From positions 1-46,634 of the forward strand of contig JAICXY010000014.1 of NCBI GenBank assembly GCA_025934495.1: DNA of 46,634 bases, given 5' to 3'. Under the pieces are notes generated by a model. The model ran no database searches. It saw only the letters and a program-made list of their open reading frames with translations, and was not told the origin of the DNA. Both the position numbers and the translations under genes were made by a program. Source of the DNA: Candidatus Nitrosocosmicus sp. Lineage in GTDB: Archaea; Thermoproteota; Nitrososphaeria; Nitrososphaerales; Nitrososphaeraceae. This document shows, one piece after another, positions 17,314 to 26,029 of the stretch (position 1 is its first letter; each line of letters opens with the position of its first letter).

Positions 17314-19170
17314 TTGATAAATGATGAAAAACTCCTAAATACTATTAAATTAATTTCCTTGAAAAATGCATTAGATTTCAATAATAATATTAAATTTGAT
17401 GTTGTACTGTCAAAAACTTTTTCTTATTCAAAAAAAACCAAAAATAATATTAAAGATCTCATTCCTGAAATTAAAGAAATTATTTCCAAATTATCTTTAT
17501 TATCCATTGATGAGAAGAAAAATCAGTACGACGTAATTCTCAATAGTGCTAATCATTATCTAAATGAATCCATTCATATCAATGATAAAAATCAAATAGG
17601 TTTTAAAGAAAGTAATAAAAATCAAGGATATGAAAAAAAATCTCATACTCATCAATCGTTTGAACTTCCTCCGTTAATTGAAGCAAAGTATGGTGGTGTA
17701 ATTACTAGATTTCCTCCAGAACCAAATGGCTATCCTCATATTGGACATGCTAAGGCTGCAATTATTGATCAAGAGTATGCAAAAAAATATGCCGGTAAAC
17801 TTGTTTTACGTTTTGACGATACAAATCCTGCAAAAGAAAAACTTGAATATTATAAAGCTATTTCAGAAGGACTTGAATGGTTAAAAATCAAACCTGATAT
17901 TGTTAAAAATACATCAGATGATATTGAAGTTTTATATGATTATGGTAGAAAACTTATTCAAAAAAATTGTGCTTATATTTGTGAATGTAATTCTGAACTA
18001 ATTAAAATTAATCGATCAAATGGAATATCTTGTAATTGCAGGATAAACGATATTGATATTAATTTAAATAAATTTGAAGATATGATTATAGGAAAATATC
18101 AACAAAATGATTGTATTGTACGTTATAGGGGTGATATGACAAGTTTGAATACTGCCATGAGAGATCCTACACTTTTTAGAATTATACGAGATATTCATCC
18201 AAGAGTAGCAGATAGATATTCTCTATGGCCTACTTATGATTTTGCCGCGCCAATTGAGGATAGTTTAGATGGCGTTACACATGCTTTTAGAACAAAAGAA
18301 TACGAATTACGAAATGAACTTTATTTTGCGATTATTTCAGATTTGGGTTTGAACGAACCAAAATTAATTGAATTTTCTAGATTGGAATTTGAGGGTATTC
18401 CCGTTTCTAAAAGAAAAATAACTCCTTTGATAGAAAATGGTGTAATACAGAGGTGGGATGATCCGAGGCTTCCTACTTTGTTGGGATTAAAAAGGAGAGG
18501 TATTTTACCGGAGGCGATTCGAAGATTTGTCCTTTCTTTAAGTATTACATTATCTGAAACAAAACCTTCAATGGAAATACTTGAATCTTTTAATAGAAAA
18601 ATATTAGATTCAACATCATTGCGATTGTTTTTTGTAAAAGACCCTGTCGAAATACATCTAGATAAATTAGATTTTGACTTTGTAGAAATTAAGAATCATC
18701 CTAATTTGGAAATGGGGAAAAGGAAGATAGGAGTTGAAAAAATAATTTATATATCTAACGATGATGCAATTAAACTAAAAATTGGAGATTCTGTAAGATT
18801 AATGGATCTGTGTAATATAGAAATTATGGATTTTGATAGTGATGATGTTTCTGATAAAAGTGGAAAAGAAAAAGAAAAAGAAAAAGAAAAAGGTAGAAAG
18901 TATATAATTGCTAAGAATGTTGGAAATGAACTATCTCATAATGTCCAAAAAATCCAATGGGTATCAAAAAGAGATTCTATGGAGTTTAAAATATTAAAAC
19001 CTATGCCGTTATACAAAGGTGATTATTACAATGAAGATAATTTAATTATTGATAAAGGTTTAGCAGAGTCATTTGTTTCTAAACTTAAAGTTGGAACTAT
19101 TATCCAGTTTGTTAGATATGGTTTTTGTAGAATTGATGATACATCAACAGCAATTTTTACTCATAGGTGA
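17314..19170 (+). CDS. gltX: Glutamyl-tRNA synthetase
   Basis: This archaeal-type (GlxRS class Ib) synthetase of 618 residues charges tRNA-Glu, and probably tRNA-Gln for later amidation. The HIGH motif is in RFPPEPNGYPHIGHAKAA and the KMSKS loop is VSKRK in FEGIPVSKRKI. A zinc-like Cys cluster is present (CECN and CNCR, about residues 223-240). The C-terminal beta-barrel anticodon domain holds a (Lys-Glu)n insertion encoded by four GAAAAA units at 18868-18891, in a loop that probably tolerates it. About 110 helical N-terminal residues precede the catalytic core, as in other archaea. The start is TTG. Confidence 0.94.
   Translation: MINDEKLLNTIKLISLKNALDFNNNIKFDVVLSKTFSYSKKTKNNIKDLIPEIKEIISKLSLLSIDEKKNQYDVILNSANHYLNESIHINDKNQIGFKESNKNQGYEKKSHTHQSFELPPLIEAKYGGVITRFPPEPNGYPHIGHAKAAIIDQEYAKKYAGKLVLRFDDTNPAKEKLEYYKAISEGLEWLKIKPDIVKNTSDDIEVLYDYGRKLIQKNCAYICECNSELIKINRSNGISCNCRINDIDINLNKFEDMIIGKYQQNDCIVRYRGDMTSLNTAMRDPTLFRIIRDIHPRVADRYSLWPTYDFAAPIEDSLDGVTHAFRTKEYELRNELYFAIISDLGLNEPKLIEFSRLEFEGIPVSKRKITPLIENGVIQRWDDPRLPTLLGLKRRGILPEAIRRFVLSLSITLSETKPSMEILESFNRKILDSTSLRLFFVKDPVEIHLDKLDFDFVEIKNHPNLEMGKRKIGVEKIIYISNDDAIKLKIGDSVRLMDLCNIEIMDFDSDDVSDKSGKEKEKEKEKGRKYIIAKNVGNELSHNVQKIQWVSKRDSMEFKILKPMPLYKGDYYNEDNLIIDKGLAESFVSKLKVGTIIQFVRYGFCRIDDTSTAIFTHR
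18868..18891 (+). repeat. In-frame GAAAAA microsatellite in gltX
   Basis: Four perfect 6-base units encode alternating Lys and Glu. Unit gain or loss keeps the frame, so length may vary between strains. Confidence 0.85.
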
Positions 19171-19176
19171 AAAATA

Positions 19177-20046
19177 ATGAAAATAGCTAGAATGAGATTG
19201 AATAGTTCCATGGAAACATATGGTATTGTTTCCGAAGATGGAAAAAAACTTATTACTAAAGAGCAAATTCAAGAAAAAACAGGCATTCCTATTCCACCTG
19301 GCATCAAAGAATTTTTATTCGGTGGTTGGATAGCAGAAATAATTCGTAGTAAAACTGATTTGGAATATGATGTCTCTATAGACAATGTTGAACTTTTATC
19401 TCCGCTACCAAATCCTCCCAAAATAATATGTCTTGCTTTTAATTATTACGATCATGCAAGGGATGCAGGTCTAACTCCATCTGAAGAGCCTGTTATTTTC
19501 CTCAAACCAAGTACTGCTTTGAATTCTCCACATGGAACTATTATTTCACCTTCATATGTGAAAAGACTTGATTATGAAGCTGAAATTGCAGTTATCATGG
19601 GAAAGAAAATAAAAAAAGTATCTGAAGAAGAATCTTTAGAAGCTGTTTTTGGATATATGGTATTTCATGATGTTTCCGCAAGAGATATACAATTTCGGGA
19701 CAAGCAATTTACTAGAGGTAAAAGTATAGATACATTTGCTCCATGTGGTCCATGGATAACTACTAAAGATGAAGTCTTGGATCCACAGTGTTTAAAAATA
19801 ATGACGATTGTAAATGGGGAAGTTAGACAAAATTCATCTAGTAATAACATGGTTATACCCATACGAAAAATAATCTCTTCCTTAAGTAATTTGATGACTA
19901 TTGAGCCTGGTGATATAATATCTACCGGTACTCCTGCAGGTGTAGCTATGTCTATGAAAGAGCCTAAATATCTTAAACATGATGATATAGTAGAAATTAC
20001 TATAGAAAAATTGGGTACTATAAAAAACAAAATTTCTTTCAATTGA
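19177..20046 (+). CDS. Fumarylacetoacetate hydrolase (FAH) family protein
   Basis: This 289-residue protein is of the FAHD1/FAA-hydrolase type, which cleaves or decarboxylates beta-dicarbonyl acids such as acylpyruvates or oxaloacetate. Landmarks are ICLAFNYYDHA, PVIFLKPSTALNSPHG, the metal-binding DYEAEIAVIMGKK with its Glu pair, YMVFHDVSARDIQFRDKQFTRGKSIDTFAPCGP and IISTGTPAGVAMSM. The physiological substrate is unknown in archaea. The ATG starts 6 bases after the gltX stop, so it closes the operon. A short T-rich stretch follows, then a convergent gene. Confidence 0.92.
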   Translation: MKIARMRLNSSMETYGIVSEDGKKLITKEQIQEKTGIPIPPGIKEFLFGGWIAEIIRSKTDLEYDVSIDNVELLSPLPNPPKIICLAFNYYDHARDAGLTPSEEPVIFLKPSTALNSPHGTIISPSYVKRLDYEAEIAVIMGKKIKKVSEEESLEAVFGYMVFHDVSARDIQFRDKQFTRGKSIDTFAPCGPWITTKDEVLDPQCLKIMTIVNGEVRQNSSSNNMVIPIRKIISSLSNLMTIEPGDIISTGTPAGVAMSMKEPKYLKHDDIVEITIEKLGTIKNKISFN

Positions 20047-20162
20047 TTCTATTACTACTACTGCTGCATCTGCTTTTTTTTGGATATGAATTAATAAATG
20101 CAATGTTTTTAATTTCCAAATCAAACCTGCTAAATATGATTTAACTTTACATTCGTATCGTA

Positions 20163-20510
20163 TCATATCTTTTTTCTTTTTTCTTCCATTAATTTTTTCC
20201 TTAACTCATTTTCTAACAGAGTACAATATTCTTTATATGCAAGTAATAGTTTTTCTCGGGTATTAGCTAATTGCATTGATAAATTCAAAGATTGCAAACA
20301 ACTTTCAAGAGTTCTTTCTCTTGTAAAGTTTTCCATTTCAAGTTTAAATTTTTCAACAATTTTTCTTTGTTCATCACTAAATTCTTCAATTGTGTTTATT
20401 ATCTCCTGTAAATTTTTATTGATAATGGGATCTTCAGTGTTACTATCATTAGGTATTTTCTTTTTAGTTTTAAAAAAGATCAAAATAAAACATGAAAAAA
20501 TAGTCATCAA
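20163..20510 (-). CDS. Membrane-anchored coiled-coil small protein
   Basis: This 115-residue protein has a hydrophobic N-terminus (IFSCFILIFFKTKKK, residues 4-18) that would be a membrane anchor. The rest is strongly helical and charged, with coiled-coil character from about residue 35 (NTIEEFSDEQRKIVEKFKLEME) to the Lys-rich end. I do not recognise a family. It lies convergent to the FAH gene and divergent from the DUF1259-like gene, so it is its own unit. The composition argues for a real gene. Confidence 0.6.
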   Translation of the reverse strand: MMTIFSCFILIFFKTKKKIPNDSNTEDPIINKNLQEIINTIEEFSDEQRKIVEKFKLEMENFTRERTLESCLQSLNLSMQLANTREKLLLAYKEYCTLLENELRKKLMEEKRKKI

Positions 20511-20709
20511 TAATATTTAATCTTTGAATTTTAACAAATCTTGCCTCAGTATTGTTATATATATCTATAATGATAATTTTACTTAAACTTAAACAAAAAA
20601 ATGCTTAAAATTTGCAATATTTTATTAAATTTTTATTTAATTTAATTAATTATGTTACAGAGTCTTAAATTTAATATTACTTTTATATTCAATCGTACAA
20701 ATAAAAAAT

Positions 20710-21252
20710 GTGAAACAAATTAAAATTACCATATGGGGCATTTCCATTTTATTGTTCTTTCTTCTCTTGGGATCTCCTTTACTAATTAATACAAATAGCA
20801 AGATGGCTTTTGCAACAAATAGTAGTGATAATAACAAATGCAATGATGCTGCAAAAAAAATCAGTAAAAATGCAGATGGTCATGCGTCTGGAAATGTATG
20901 CGAAATAGGATTATCGCGTGATTCACCTATTATAATGTTGTCTACAAAACAAGGGGTCTCTAATGAAAAGATAAATGAATTAACTAGTATGGAATACAAA
21001 TATCAGCCATCTTCTGCTTCTTCAACTAATAAAGTGTTGATGCTTGCAGAATTTCAATTAAAACAAACTGAAGTTAACAATGTACAAAAAACACTATTAA
21101 ATAATGGATGGATGGTTACTGCAATACATAATCACGAGTTATTGGAAAATCCTTTGATGATATATCTACATGCTCAAAAATCTGACAATCTAAACAATAT
21201 TCTTAAAGATGTTAAAGATGTATTGAGCAAAACTGATTGTAAATGTACATAA
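20710..21252 (+). CDS. Secreted DUF1259 (LppY/LpqO-like) protein
   Basis: This 180-residue protein has a clear signal peptide or anchor (ISILLFFLLLGSPLLI, about 11-26), possibly cleaved near MAFA. The C-terminal part matches the DUF1259 pattern: LMLAEFQLKQTEVNNVQKTLLNNGW, VTAIHNHELLENPLMIYLHA, then a helix ending in LKDVKDVLS. The AIHNHEL stretch, with its two His residues, is the family's most conserved segment; the molecular function is not known. Four cysteines (two near 41-61 and a C-terminal CKC) may form a disulfide or bind metal. The GTG start is the first usable one. Divergent promoters share the 200 bases upstream. Confidence 0.75.
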   Translation: MKQIKITIWGISILLFFLLLGSPLLINTNSKMAFATNSSDNNKCNDAAKKISKNADGHASGNVCEIGLSRDSPIIMLSTKQGVSNEKINELTSMEYKYQPSSASSTNKVLMLAEFQLKQTEVNNVQKTLLNNGWMVTAIHNHELLENPLMIYLHAQKSDNLNNILKDVKDVLSKTDCKCT

Positions 21253-21689
21253 CATATATAAAATTAACTAAAACAAAACTGGTTACTCTTTCTTTTTTGG
21301 ATCTGTGAATTTAAGCAAAAATCTTCGGGTATCTTTATCTAAATATTTAGTTATACTAATTAAGAAAGAGAAGAATATATTTGTGTTAGATGAATGTCTT
21401 ATCTTAAATGTTATATAATATTTAGATGAATATCTAGTTTTAACTAAGATGAGAAACGTGATATCTCTTATAATCTTTAATGTAAAGAGAATATGCTTGT
21501 TTAGATTTGTTAATTTTATAATTTTCAAGATATGATAAAAAAAATATGACACTAATTCCATTGCTGAAAACAAGCAGTATTAGTTTACAGATGCACATAC
21601 AACCTTCTTTAAACAATTGTTAACTTAAGAAAAATCTATAGCTATAAAGATATATAATAAATATTGGAATATCGAAGGCAAAGGACTAA
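21253..21689. other. Intergenic stretch, doubtful minus-strand frame only
   Basis: A 96-residue minus-strand frame (21283-21573) covers most of this region. Only its last 23 residues (TKYLDKDTRRFLLKFTDPKK) look protein-like; the rest is AT-driven. I do not call it a gene. The right end borders an IS6-type relic. Confidence 0.35.
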
Positions 21690-22265
21690 GCCAAAAGATA
21701 TTACTCTCTTTGTATCTTTACTTTCTAGATTCCACTCTCTTATATAGAAATACTGCTAAAGCATTACAAAGGTTTGTAAAAAGGAGCCTTGTATCAATCT
21801 GAAAATGGATACAAAATATCTTTGACAAAAACCAAGGTTTTTGAATTTATAATAGATGAAACTCAAATCAAAGTTGGCTCCGAATTTATATGGATATGGG
21901 TACCTATTGAATCAAAACATAGACAAATCCTTCATATGGACATATCATTTGAAAGAACAATGCTAATAGCTGAGCGTTTTATTGAATCTTTGATAGATAA
22001 ATGTGGTAAGCATCCTATTTCAACAGATATTGACATACGGTATTATCCACCTCAAGCTTGCCAGTTTTTGAAAATAAAACATCATATCCATTTCTTTTAT
22101 GAGAAAAGCATTATCGAAATGACAATTCAATCCAATACATAAAGGATAGAATAGAAAGGGTTTGATGACTATTTTACATGCAAAAGAAAGAAATGTAAAT
22201 TAAAAAATCTAAGACAGTAGTTTTATCTATCATCGATCAATATCATTGAGAAAGAATATCCTAAG
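21690..22265 (+). pseudogene. IS6/IS240-type transposase, frameshifted relic
   Basis: With at least two frame changes and one stop, the region reads as one archaeal IS6-type transposase. YRNTAKALQRFVKRS (about 21745-21790) is the N-terminal helix-turn-helix. VFEFIIDETQIKVGSEFIWIWV (from 21837) carries the first catalytic Asp. ISTDIDIRYYPPQACQFLKIKHH follows with the second Asp position, and then YEKSIIEMTIQ. After another shift, DRIERFDDYFTCKRKKCKLKNL continues the family pattern. The 117-residue frame at 21789-22142 is only the middle of this gene and should not be taken as a separate protein. Confidence 0.75.
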
Positions 22266-22450
22266 TTAACAGTTCTGTAAACATATGCTATGTTTTCATG
22301 TAAAATAATTATTGTGTTTGTTTAGATATCGTAACATCTTTATCTTGTTACTCTTAACTATAACGATTAATCGGCAAGTGGACGAATATATCTAATAAAA
22401 ATCATGGCAAAGTGATCACAAATATTTTACAATAGAATATACCTTTGTGT

Positions 22451-22750
22451 TTACATAGCTGTTAGCAGAGCCATTTTGGTCATGCCACGCTTTCGATTCT
22501 CTTCATTTGCTTGTTGACTTTCAGTACCTGTTTGACCTTGTTCAGTTATTTTTTTGATCATTAGGATCTCTGCTGACGGCAGTTGGTTCTCCTGCATTTA
22601 TTTTAACTGAAGTAATTGCTTCATTTTCTTCAAATTCTTTTAAAGGATCGCTTTTTCTATTTTAATTGGTTCCTGTGGCACCTTCTACATATTCTCTATT
22701 ATCAACATTCTCATTTGAATTTTTTATTAGATAATTATGTTTAATATGCT
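22451..22750 (-). pseudogene. Broken small hydrophilic ORF, unknown family
   Basis: The minus strand holds coding-like sequence interrupted twice. The segment DPLKEFEENEAITSVKINAG runs to AVSRDPNDQ. A run of seven A then shifts the frame into ITEQGQTGTESQQANEENRK, ending in KMALLTAM at the stop (22451-22453). Removing one A joins both parts. Upstream, one TAA interrupts REYVEGATGTN from NRKSD. No family is recognised. The high Glu/Asn/Gln content matches other small proteins of this region. Confidence 0.35.
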
Positions 22751-22867
22751 ATATAACCTGATATTTCCATTTATTTGTATTATTAAACAGAATTAATATA
22801 ATTATAATATTAGGAATTTAGTATAAGATAAAAAATATTTTTATATGTTTTATTATTATATCCTTTA

Positions 22868-23218
22868 TTATTGGCTAATCTTTTTTTCTTCTGCTTCTTT
22901 TTCCAATGCCTGTCTTAGCATTTTCAAATGCTTTTGTTTATCTTTTTTCATTTCTAGCCATAGTTCTACTAGATACTCTCTTTCATCTCTTTCGGCATCT
23001 TGTATATATGTATCAATAGTGGAATACAAAAAGTCAGCTTCTTTCCCCAATGCCATTAAAATATTATATGTCGAATTCTCCAATTTGGTATTTCTATCTT
23101 TTTCAGATGTTGCAGCAGATGTGGATATGCCTGTTTCCTCTTCTACATTTATTGTTGTTTTGTTACCTATTCTTGATGTAGACTCTACTACATCATCTAC
23201 TTTCTGTTGCTCTGGCAT
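22868..23218 (-). CDS. Small helical protein, 116 aa, unknown function
   Basis: Residues 1-45 are a disordered, acidic Ser/Thr-rich tail. Residues 46-116 form a strongly helical segment (NILMALGKEADFLYSTIDTYI, then DEREYLVELWLEMKKDKQKH, then RQALEKEAEEKK). The helical part has regularly spaced Glu, His and Asp residues and a two-helix hairpin look, but no ferritin or other metal motif can be confirmed. It seems intact: ATG start, TAA stop, no low-complexity codon drift in the helical part. An antisense frame exists on the plus strand and is rejected. Confidence 0.6.
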   Translation of the reverse strand: MPEQQKVDDVVESTSRIGNKTTINVEEETGISTSAATSEKDRNTKLENSTYNILMALGKEADFLYSTIDTYIQDAERDEREYLVELWLEMKKDKQKHLKMLRQALEKEAEEKKISQ

Positions 23219-23365
23219 TATTATTTATAACTTTTAATATTCTATTAAATTTTATGATTATATCATTTTTAACATTAAAAACCGTATTTTTTATATTTTA
23301 TAGTGAATTAAAAGGCTAATTAGAGTTTATATTTAAAACAAATTTTATCATTATCAAAATCTATA

Positions 23366-23672
23366 CTATTTTTCTACATCTGCCGTACTAATGTATTGTT
23401 TACCTGCCATTTGATTAGCGATATCCATATTTGTATCAATATTATTCTCATCCTCCACCTTTCATTTGTTTTGTTGTATTTGTTTTACAAGGTCATCTTT
23501 GTCTGTCCGAAAGTCTATACCTTTTAGAAATTCAGATACAGGCGCTGCTGGAGTTCCTTTTGAAACTGCAGTATGACCTCATTTTTCTCTTTCTTTGAAT
23601 TTGTCATCATATTCATTCTCTTTATTATTATTATTATTATTAGTTGATCTACTTGTTTCTTAATAACGATTT
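23366..23672 (-). pseudogene. DUF2795-like ORF with two in-frame TGA codons
   Basis: Read straight through on the minus strand, the frame gives an Asn run (six AAT codons), NEYDDKFKEREK, then TGA, then GHTAVSKGTPAAPVSEFL, KGIDFRTDKDDLVKQIQQNK, a second TGA, then NIDTNMDIANQMAGKQYIST and a TAG stop (23366-23368). The middle strongly resembles DUF2795 proteins (a Pro-Ala-X-hydrophobic lead, FLKGIDFPTDKDDLV pattern). No ATG start remains upstream. Two nonsense changes without a frameshift suggest recent inactivation. An intact, shorter relative is at 29921-30121. Confidence 0.5.
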
Positions 23673-24226
23673 ATGAAAACTATATGTATAGCTACCTTTA
23701 AAACAAACGTATCTTGATTGTTTATATTTAGGGTTGTTAGTTTTTTTATCTTTTAGTAAAAGTTGTGAATTAAAGCATGTGCATATTTGATTTTATAAAA
23801 TGATTTTTGTCAAAGTTAAATCTATTATTCGAATTATTGTTTGTGACTAAATTACCATAGGTAAATTATCTTGATGAATTCTTATAATCTTAATTTAATA
23901 TAGTACACGATTAAGATAAATAAGAATCTGAAATTATTAACATTACTTGTTGAAATAAAATCACCGCTAAGATAGTTTGCATTAGATATAAATAAACCCA
24001 TTTTTGTATGTGATTATAACAAAAAACATAAAGGCAAAACAAACATAATTAGTTTACAGTAAAAAAGTATCCATGTGGTTACATGACTGTTAACATAATA
24101 TATAATATTTTTAAAATATTCAAATAAGCTAAAAATTTTAAAAATACTGTTCAAAATGTTTTCTTCTATGTAGAAAGATAATCCAATAATATTAATATAA
24201 TATGATCGACTTTATCGACAGCCCCA
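23673..24226. other. Long AT-rich stretch, nothing recognised
   Basis: About 550 bases with no convincing frame on either strand and no structured RNA that I can see. Confidence 0.4.
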
Positions 24227-25564
24227 TTATTGCCATATTGTAAATAACATGACTATAATTGAAATACCATTTAAGGCTATAGTAAACCCACCTATAATAT
24301 TTGATCTTTTACTATTTATTTTATCTTTTAAAATACTTTTATCATTTGCTATTTTAATTAAAAAAATAATCATCGGTAAAGATATTGCACCATTGATAAT
24401 TGAACTATAAATTAAAGCTTGAATAGTATTAATACCTATAAAATTAATAAAAATTCCTAAAATAGTAGACATAGATATGACTAAATAAAATGATTTAGCT
24501 TCTCTGAATTTTTTGTGTAACCCTTGCTTCCAACCAAATGAATCCGCAATAGCATATCCACAACTCGCAGCCAATACGGGTATTGCAAGTAGCCCTGTAC
24601 CAATTATTCCCAATGCAAATATCGATTTTGATATAATGCCTGCATAAGGAAAGGAACTCACTAAAGGTTCAAGAGCTTTTGCTGCTTGATCCGTTGTTTG
24701 TATATCCGTTATTCCATGAGTATTTAATGTACTTGCACAAGTAGTTATTATAGACCACATTATTAATTGTGAAAAAGCCATACCGATTGCAGTATCTATT
24801 TTCATTCTTTTGAATTCTTTTTTTCCTATTTTTTGAGGAGATCCTTTTCCAATATCTTTAATTTTTCCGGATGCTACTTCTTCTTCTGCTTCCTCTGAAG
24901 TTTGCCAAAATAAAAGATATGGTGAAATGGTTGTTCCAAATATTGCTGCAAATATTGCTGCATAATTCTTTGTAAATTCTACATGAGGAACAAAGGTTGA
25001 AAATAAAATATTTTGTATATTTCCGCCTACAATTATACTAGTAATAACATATGCAAATAATGATATGGCAATAAATTTTAAGATTTTAGCAAATTTCTTA
25101 TAAGGAATAAAGATTTGAGTAAGTAAAATAATAATAGTAAAACACAGAATAGAAATAAGTATTGGTGTTTGTGGAACTAAAAGACGGAATGAAGCGGCCA
25201 TTGCACCTATATCGGCACCTATAGTTATTATATTTGATATAAGAAGAAGACCTACAAGTAATAATAGTACTTTATTTGAATATTTGGTTTTTATTATTTT
25301 TCCTAAACCAGAACCAGTAACAAGACCTATTCTTCCACTCATCTCTTGCACGGTATACATAAGAGGAAATAATAAAATTGCCATCCATAACATCCCAAAA
25401 CCTAATTGAGCCCCTGCTTGTGAATATGTTGCAATACCTGATGGATCATCATCAGATGCCCCAGTGATTATACCAGGTCCTAAAACTTTGAAAAATGAAC
25501 GTATGGATAGTTTTGAATTGTTATTATTAGGTTGCGTTTCGTAATTTTTTTTATTTGCTATTAT
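24227..25564 (-). CDS. NRAMP-family divalent metal transporter, no canonical start codon
   Basis: This COG1914-type transporter has about 11 membrane helices. An ATG at 25391-25393 would give 388 residues but would lose TM1 and its metal site. The frame is open 57 codons further, through VLGPGIITGASDDDPSGIATYS (TM1). In that extension there is no ATG, GTG or TTG; the first codons after the TAG are ATA ATA (25559-25564), with GAAAGGA just upstream. TM1 has DPSG instead of DPGN, and the TM6 motif is TTISPYLLFWQ instead of the Met-Pro-His motif, so the coordinating Met is absent. Selectivity may therefore differ from Mn/Fe transport. Either an AUA start is used or the gene lost its start. Confidence 0.8.
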   Translation of the reverse strand: MIANKKNYETQPNNNNSKLSIRSFFKVLGPGIITGASDDDPSGIATYSQAGAQLGFGMLWMAILLFPLMYTVQEMSGRIGLVTGSGLGKIIKTKYSNKVLLLLVGLLLISNIITIGADIGAMAASFRLLVPQTPILISILCFTIIILLTQIFIPYKKFAKILKFIAISLFAYVITSIIVGGNIQNILFSTFVPHVEFTKNYAAIFAAIFGTTISPYLLFWQTSEEAEEEVASGKIKDIGKGSPQKIGKKEFKRMKIDTAIGMAFSQLIMWSIITTCASTLNTHGITDIQTTDQAAKALEPLVSSFPYAGIISKSIFALGIIGTGLLAIPVLAASCGYAIADSFGWKQGLHKKFREAKSFYLVISMSTILGIFINFIGINTIQALIYSSIINGAISLPMIIFLIKIANDKSILKDKINSKRSNIIGGFTIALNGISIIVMLFTIWQ

Positions 25565-25654
25565 CTATTCCTTTCTATTTTTCTATAATGTATTAAATAT
25601 AAATTTAATCAAAAGAATTTTCTCCTAATTCCAAATCGATAATAATATTAATAA

Positions 25655-25855
25655 TAGATCTCTTGCATAATTACTTCAAATCGATTTATGGTCTTTAATT
25701 TATCATCAATCCGTTCTCTCTTTGCGTCCATACGGGATGTTGTCTAAAAACATATTTTTTCAGATCATTTACAGAAATTGCATTAGAAAAATTTGATGAC
25801 ATTACAATATAGAAAAGACACGATAAATACAAAATAAATACAAAATACTCCATTT
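25655..25855 (+). mobile_element. Left-end fragment of the flanking IS5-group element
   Basis: The exact 18-bp terminal repeat (25655-25672) is followed on the plus strand by what reads as the start of the transposase: LSKNIFFRSFTEIALEKFDD (near 25738-25797), a stop, then KRHDKYK. This is an inactive left-end fragment of the same family as the copies at the window edges; the rest of the element is missing. The sequence identity to the edge copies can be shown here only in the terminal repeat, because their left ends are not in the window. Confidence 0.6.
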
Positions 25856-26029
25856 ATCCTTAATAAAATATTAGAAAAGGGAAAGGAGGTATATCTGTAA
25901 TCTTTCAAACTATCTTTAAGAATAGTATTTTATATACGTATGTATGAGAAATTACTAAATAGATTCAGTGAATCTTGTCTATTATCTCTGTCTTACATCC
26001 ACAGAATCATTACCATCTAAAGACAAGCC
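25856..26029. other. Short stretch between two IS relics
   Basis: AT-rich sequence with no gene recognised. It may contain degenerate ends of either neighbour. Confidence 0.3.

Noticed and set aside
21283-21573. 96-residue minus-strand frame
   Set aside because: Mostly AT-driven hydrophobic and Lys/Asn codons; only the last 23 residues look plausible, and no family is recognised.
22845-23237. 130-residue plus-strand frame
   Set aside because: Antisense to the helical 116-residue protein; Ser/Phe-rich composition typical of a reverse reading of a charged helix.
23366-23672. Selenocysteine reading of the two TGA codons
   Set aside because: No Cys-like conserved position is expected there in DUF2795, no SECIS-like hairpin is seen, and thaumarchaea are not known to use selenocysteine.
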